This document shows positions 59,853 through 64,000 of a DNA stretch of 64,000 nt, piece after piece. The notes under the pieces were generated by a model, which saw nothing but the letters and a program-made list of their open reading frames with translations, did no database searches and was not told the origin of the DNA. The stretch's first letter is position 1, and each line of letters opens with the position of its first letter. Location: positions 1-64,000 of IMG/VR virus record IMGVR_UViG_3300044994_000320, one strand, 5' to 3'. The position numbers were made by a program, and so were the translations under genes. This stretch comes from a virus.

Positions 59853-60293
59853 ATGCCATGTATTGTATGTAAGAGATTCCCGGAAGCAGAGCATTGTTTT
59901 GACTTCCCCGTAATTACGCCCCCAGTATTGCCTGAGTTACCAAGCCTGCCTGAACTTCCCGAGATCCCCTCGTTCAGTCTCGATTTAGGCAGTTTCAGCC
60001 TCGGTTTACCGGGAATTGGTGGTCCGTCCTTTACGTTGCCCACTGTATCGCTCCCTGTTATCACACCGCCTATTTTGCCTTCTCTACCTGAACTTCCTGA
60101 ACTCCCCGAAATTCCAGATTTCGGTCTCGATCTCGGAAGCTTCAATTTTGGGTTACCAGGAATAGGCGGTCCGAATTTCACTTTACCCGCCGCGTCTCTG
60201 CCCTCTATTGTTCCCCCGGTGCTGCCATCACTCCCAGAGATTCCCGCACCGCCCGAAATCCCTAGTTTCGACATTTTACCGTGCGAGGTGTAA
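59853..60293 (+). CDS. Proline-rich repeat protein in the spike-tip position
   Basis: 146 aa, start abutting the spike stop. After CIVC and a second pair of Cys/His, it has two and a half copies of a 49-residue unit (ITPP-LP-LPELPEIP-F, then LDLGSF-GLPGIGGP-FTLP). All units keep the same length. The extended Pro/Leu pattern suggests a rigid rod. Place between gp5-like spike and gp25 is where PAAR-type tips are often encoded, but no PAAR motif is present. Confidence 0.8.
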   Translation: MPCIVCKRFPEAEHCFDFPVITPPVLPELPSLPELPEIPSFSLDLGSFSLGLPGIGGPSFTLPTVSLPVITPPILPSLPELPELPEIPDFGLDLGSFNFGLPGIGGPNFTLPAASLPSIVPPVLPSLPEIPAPPEIPSFDILPCEV

Positions 60294-60296
60294 CGA

Positions 60297-60662
60297 GTGA
60301 GTTTGAGCGTAGTGACACAATGGCAGATTAACGCTTCTGGTTCAATCTCTGTTGTTCAGGACACGCCTATCGACCTCGCTGGGGTGCGTGAGCAGGCTAA
60401 GATGCTTTTGCTTACCGATTTAGGCGAACTGGAAAACGAACCTACTTTCGGTACTCGTCTGAGCGAACTTGTTCATGCAGATCACAATTCTCAGACTTTG
60501 CAAGATTTGGTACGAATTATCGTGTCCGAGTCTTTGGCTCAATGGATGCCCTATGTTTTTCTGCGCTCAGTTTTAGTGCAAGAAAAAGAACAAGGAGAAA
60601 AAAAGGTAGTGCTCGGCCTCGGCATCTTAGGCACAAGCCAGACTTTTCAGGTTGAGGTTTAA
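60297..60662 (+). CDS. Baseplate wedge protein (gp25/gpW-like)
   Basis: 121 aa from GTG 60297. VREQAKMLLLTDLGELENEPTFGTRLSELVH matches the conserved gp25 core: helix, L-T--GE---P-FG--L, then an amphipathic helix. It belongs to the lysozyme-like wedge family that triggers sheath contraction. Confidence 0.9.
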   Translation: MSLSVVTQWQINASGSISVVQDTPIDLAGVREQAKMLLLTDLGELENEPTFGTRLSELVHADHNSQTLQDLVRIIVSESLAQWMPYVFLRSVLVQEKEQGEKKVVLGLGILGTSQTFQVEV

Positions 60663-60664
60663 TT

Positions 60665-62077
60665 ATGCCAAAGTTTGATATAGACTACACCGCGCTTGAT
60701 TACGATTCGCTACTCGCGTTTCTTGATGATTCCGCAAAAAAATTGATTCCAGAATGGACTAATAGGTCTCCCACGGATGTAAACTGGGCTTTGTTGCAGC
60801 TTGTAGCGGGTATCGTAGAGATTGCGAACTTTTATACCAATTTTGCGTACAACGAAAGCGTTCCATCTACTGTGCGCACGCGCTCCGGCTTTTACCGTCT
60901 TGCAAAATCTCGTGGCTTTTTCCCAAAGTTACGCCAAAGCGCTGTGCTGACTATGCAAGTAGAAAGAAGTGATGACACTGACCCCTATACTGTTCTTGAA
61001 GGTAGTAAAGTTACGGCTATTGACGGCAGGGAATACTTTGTTTTAGATAGAGTTACCTACGGTGCTGGCGAAGCCCTAAAAGAGATCGTAGCATTTTATG
61101 GACAATTTTTGCGCGTGGATATTGCTACTCCATCAGATGGTTCTGCATGGCAAGAATTTCGGGTCGCTCAAGACAGGATCATTACAGGAACTCTTCGCGT
61201 GTGGGTAGACTCTGGTTCAGGCTACGAGTGGTGGAAACCTGTAGATTCTTTAGCTCTTTCGTCCGCTACAGACAAAGAAGTCATGTATCAGATCGAAGAA
61301 GACGGCACAGTCTCTTTTCTTTTCGGTGATGGTGTAAACGGAGCAATCCCCCCATTAAATGCTAACATTCGCTATACTGTTGGTATCCAGCCAGCGCAAT
61401 CCGAAGAAGAAGACTACGGCAATATAGGTGAAAACAGTATTGCCAGCATCGATGGCCTTCCCACGTCGTTTATTGTTCACCCGGCAGCAACAGCTGGAGC
61501 AAGCCCTCCCACCCTATCTGATCTTGTCCGCGACTTAGCTCTTTTTGAATCCAGCTCCCAGCGGGCCGTGTCTTTGCGAGATTACGAATTTTTAGCGCGC
61601 CAGGTAAACGGCGTAAATTTTGCTAAAGCGGAAGTTGGTGGGCTAAATCTTACATTGCTGTATTGCTTTGACATTGCTGGAAATGCTCCGCCGCTTTATA
61701 CGCGTCAGGCTGTTGAGGCATACGTTGGAAAGCGTCTTATTGAGGGCAAGCTTGTGAATGTCCGCATCCCAAGTGATTTGCCTGTCAACCTCGGCGTAGA
61801 GTTTAAGCTTAATGCCAATGTTTCGCGCGATACCGCACAGACACTCTTAAACTCGCGCATTACTGCGCTATTTAAGTACCTGCGTTCAAATTTCGTTAAA
61901 GACGTAGAAATTATGACCGTATATGCTTTCTTTTACCAGACACTCTCTCAGTACGGGCGCATTACGATAACGGAACTTAACAACGGCTCTTTTTTCGGCG
62001 CAAATAATTTTAGTCTGCAGCCATCACAAATTGTTTCTCAAGGCACTGTCAGCACAAGTCTTATAGGCGGTGTGTAG
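60665..62077 (+). CDS. Baseplate J/gp6/gp47-family wedge protein
   Basis: 470 aa. WTNRSPTDVNWALLQLVAGI near the start, SFLFGDGVNGAIPPLNANIRYTVG in the middle, and the SLRDYEFLARQV...NGVNFAKAEV block are signature features of baseplate J proteins. The gene follows gp25, as in most myoviruses. Forms the wedge ring of the baseplate. Confidence 0.92.
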   Translation: MPKFDIDYTALDYDSLLAFLDDSAKKLIPEWTNRSPTDVNWALLQLVAGIVEIANFYTNFAYNESVPSTVRTRSGFYRLAKSRGFFPKLRQSAVLTMQVERSDDTDPYTVLEGSKVTAIDGREYFVLDRVTYGAGEALKEIVAFYGQFLRVDIATPSDGSAWQEFRVAQDRIITGTLRVWVDSGSGYEWWKPVDSLALSSATDKEVMYQIEEDGTVSFLFGDGVNGAIPPLNANIRYTVGIQPAQSEEEDYGNIGENSIASIDGLPTSFIVHPAATAGASPPTLSDLVRDLALFESSSQRAVSLRDYEFLARQVNGVNFAKAEVGGLNLTLLYCFDIAGNAPPLYTRQAVEAYVGKRLIEGKLVNVRIPSDLPVNLGVEFKLNANVSRDTAQTLLNSRITALFKYLRSNFVKDVEIMTVYAFFYQTLSQYGRITITELNNGSFFGANNFSLQPSQIVSQGTVSTSLIGGV

Positions 62078-62078
62078 C

Positions 62079-63449
62079 GTGATTACAGCAAGAATACGCA
62101 ATTTTCCGGCACCTGCTTTTGAAGGGGCCCACGTTCTCGGCTATTTGGTCGATGAAGACCAGATAGACTACTCGTCTTTTGCCGCGTTTCACGCTTCTTT
62201 GCTTTTAGCTATCGTCGACTTTTTTGAAGGCAATCTAATCAACAACGGCGTTGGCAACGGTTTAGAGGTAGCGATTCCACTGAAGTTCAATGACTATGGT
62301 CCGGGCAATTTTAGAGTGCTCTGTTTTATCGATTTGAATTACACTTGGAGTTTTGAAATAGGTTATCCGTATTTTTGGGGGCCGGTGTTCCCTGTCGCTG
62401 ATCCAAATGTCGCAAAAAATTTAGTCTATAATGCATCTCCTACTTTTTTGTGGGATGACTGGCCAGACCCTTCTTTGTATCGTTTCTTGTATGTTCACGC
62501 AGAAAACGGCCTTCTTTGCAAATTCGACACCCCTGTTGAGTACAAGGTTGTCGCTCAAGGAGGAGATTGGAATTCTCCCTCGATTTTCAGTGGTGTAGCC
62601 GGTTGGTGGGGTTTGGAGAATACTGTCCAAACTTTTCTTGATTTTGCTATCGGTTCTTTTGCTCCAGGATTATACACACTGATAATTCGCAATGAAATAA
62701 GCCAGAACTCTGTGTTTGATTTTGGCGATACGTATTTTGCCGCAGATTTTGAAATTGTTTCTTCGGATGTGTACCTAAATATCGCCACTCTAGATTGGTC
62801 TATCTACGCCCCACCAAATGCTTTTTACTCTGGTTGGGGTCTTTATGATTTATGGGAAAAAGTCCCTCAAAAAATTCGCGCAAGAGACAAGAACACTCCG
62901 CAGATAAAAGTTAATGGTGAAGATAGAGGCCAGTTTGAGCGTTTTGTTATGTCTATATCCCACGTTTTAGGAAAGGTTATCGGCAATGTTATTAAGGCGC
63001 AGAAGTCGCGAAATTTCGACGATACGTTTTCTGACTTTCTGATTAAAGACCTTGCATCAAAGTTGTTCCCTTTCGATACTACTTATTCGCCTGAAAGAAA
63101 ACGGATCATTTATTTTGATTCTGTCGGTATGAATAAACACTCTGGAGTTTTTCACGTTTTGCGCGCCTTGTCCGTCAGATTTTTTGGATGGGAAATTGCC
63201 AGCAAAAAAAGTTTCGCCGATTTAGTCTTTTTTTGGAATGAAAATAATTCACGGTTTATAGACGAGTCTAGCTATTTCGATTCCTCAAAGAAGTTCTTTG
63301 ACCCCTCAATACACTCCCCCCTTAATAAGATCACCTATATCATAGATACTCAAGGTGATCCCGACTTCTTAGACAAAAAAGAACGTTACGAATCCTTTAT
63401 CAAACAGTACACGGTTTCTGATTTTATAGTGGAATTTGAGTACCTGTAG
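62079..63449 (+). CDS. Baseplate/tail protein, gpI-position
   Basis: 456 aa from GTG 62079 (AGGCGG about 8 nt upstream); GTG 62070 is an alternative. It occupies the place of P2 gpI-type proteins after baseplate J. Aromatic and Asp/Phe-rich, with a middle beta domain (FDTPVEYKVVAQGGDW) and a C-terminal helical part (FERFVMSISHVLGKVIGNVIKAQ). No sure homology; probably links wedge to fibres. Confidence 0.7.
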   Translation: MITARIRNFPAPAFEGAHVLGYLVDEDQIDYSSFAAFHASLLLAIVDFFEGNLINNGVGNGLEVAIPLKFNDYGPGNFRVLCFIDLNYTWSFEIGYPYFWGPVFPVADPNVAKNLVYNASPTFLWDDWPDPSLYRFLYVHAENGLLCKFDTPVEYKVVAQGGDWNSPSIFSGVAGWWGLENTVQTFLDFAIGSFAPGLYTLIIRNEISQNSVFDFGDTYFAADFEIVSSDVYLNIATLDWSIYAPPNAFYSGWGLYDLWEKVPQKIRARDKNTPQIKVNGEDRGQFERFVMSISHVLGKVIGNVIKAQKSRNFDDTFSDFLIKDLASKLFPFDTTYSPERKRIIYFDSVGMNKHSGVFHVLRALSVRFFGWEIASKKSFADLVFFWNENNSRFIDESSYFDSSKKFFDPSIHSPLNKITYIIDTQGDPDFLDKKERYESFIKQYTVSDFIVEFEYL

Positions 63450-63456
63450 CTACTTT

Positions 63457-63515
63457 AACAAAAATAACAAAAATAACTTTACAACCTATCTACACTCTCT
63501 ACTCTTCCCTAACCA
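63457..63515 (+). repeat. Dispersed AT-rich element, copy 2
   Basis: AACAAAAATAACAAAAATAA, then CTTTACAA, a pyrimidine-rich stretch and CCCTAACCA, nearly matching 7483-7543 in order and length. It follows the tail operon and precedes the SWIM and ligase genes. Confidence 0.65.
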
Positions 63516-63533
63516 AAACCCAAGGAGAAGATT

Positions 63534-63803
63534 ATGCTTGAAAAGCAATTTTTGTCTTCTTCCGATCCAAGTAAGTTTTACACGGCAAAGATTTTCGATG
63601 ATGGTACACAACATTGTACATGCAGCGGATTTTCTTTCCGAAAAACTTGTAAGCACACGGAAGAATTGAAAAAAACAGCCCAACCTAAAAAAGATGAAAA
63701 GGTTGAAGAACAGGCCAAGTACCTTTTTCAGAAAGTGATAAACCACTCAAAAAAGATAATCCTAAAAAAGTTGGAGGACCCGCGTGTTAGAAAAAGCGCT
63801 TAA
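63534..63803 (+). CDS. SWIM-type zinc-finger protein
   Basis: 89 aa, AAGGAG site. HCTCSGFSFRKTCKHTEEL shows the CxCx(n)CxH pattern of SWIM zinc fingers, which bind DNA or proteins. A basic helix follows. It overlaps the ligase gene by 20 bp and may work with it in DNA metabolism. Confidence 0.75.
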   Translation: MLEKQFLSSSDPSKFYTAKIFDDGTQHCTCSGFSFRKTCKHTEELKKTAQPKKDEKVEEQAKYLFQKVINHSKKIILKKLEDPRVRKSA

Positions 63804-64000
63804 AAATCGATCACTTTTGTATCAAGGATGCTTAGGAAAGATTGAACCGTCGAGAGGAGGATTTGCCGAGTTTTTTTCTGAGTACTCACAAGTTCTGCTT
63901 GAAGAAAAATTCGACGGTCAGTGGGGTGCACTAGAGATTTTGCCCAACACAAAAAAAGCGAAGGTCACGTCTAGAAATGGGTTAGAAAAAAACCCAGAAG
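63784..64000 (+). CDS. ATP-dependent DNA ligase (3' partial)
   Basis: 72 codons to the window end from GTG 63784. LLEEKFDGQWGAL contains motif I K-x-D-G (Lys42, the adenylated lysine), and VTSRNGLEKNPE is the SRNG block that follows it in ATP-dependent ligases. The rest lies beyond the window. Seals nicks in phage DNA replication or repair. Confidence 0.85.
   Translation, partial: MLEKALKNRSLLYQGCLGKIEPSRGGFAEFFSEYSQVLLEEKFDGQWGALEILPNTKKAKVTSRNGLEKNPE

Noticed and set aside
59582-60274. 230-codon Gly/Ser-rich minus-strand frame
   Set aside because: Mirror of the Pro/Leu repeats of the + strand gene at 59853; no ribosome site.

Overview
The window is a piece of a large tailed bacteriophage genome with a contractile tail (myovirus morphology). 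Every gene I accept is on the + strand, most genes overlap or abut, and a complete head-tail module is present: terminase, portal, scaffold, N4-gp56-like capsid protein, sheath, tube, frameshifted assembly chaperone, tape measure, hub, spike, gp25 and baseplate J. The sequence does not name the host. An M23 peptidase next to a small membrane protein, a patatin-like lipase beside overlapping membrane genes, and a two-domain QueD of a type I associate with Gammaproteobacteria suggest a Gram-negative host. All assignments come from reading translated sequence; no database search was run.

Region 1 (1-7372) is a tightly overlapping modification operon. It holds a PIG-L/LmbE-like deacetylase joined to a methyltransferase-like domain (5' end outside the window), two GT-B-like proteins, one GT-A-like glycosyltransferase, one clear GT4 glycosyltransferase, a DpdA-like (TGT-fold) base transglycosylase and a QueD-like enzyme. 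The likely theme is 7-deazaguanine modification of phage DNA. The sugar enzymes in the same transcription unit could decorate the modified base or act on another glycan.

Region 2 (7373-24129) starts with a C-rich tandem repeat and hairpins. It continues with some 50 very small genes, several with Cys-pair zinc-binding motifs. Recognisable members include a STAS-domain protein, a COG4741-type Holliday-junction-resolvase-like nuclease, a deoxyribosyltransferase-like protein, three simple terminators and a tRNA-Met-like gene. Between 19987 and 22017 three consecutive small genes are each interrupted by one extra base in a homopolymer run.

Region 3 (24130-32536) is packaging and head: an unknown 416-aa protein, a 582-bp non-coding stretch, terminase large subunit, a repeat-bearing spacer, portal, scaffold, major capsid and accessory head proteins. 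Region 4 (32552-45769) is receptor binding and lysis. Two paralogous fibre cassettes (36526-40027 and 41125-42222) flank an M23 endolysin and a holin-like gene. A second membrane-active cluster includes a patatin-like phospholipase.

Region 5 (45782-63449) is the neck, tail and baseplate module. It contains a well-supported programmed -1 frameshift (T TTT TTC plus a perfect 9-bp stem) that makes an extended tail assembly chaperone just before the tape measure gene. A proline-rich repeat protein sits in the spike-tip position. Region 6 (63457-64000) opens a new module: a copy of the AT-rich element seen at 7483, a SWIM-type zinc-finger protein and the start of an ATP-dependent DNA ligase.
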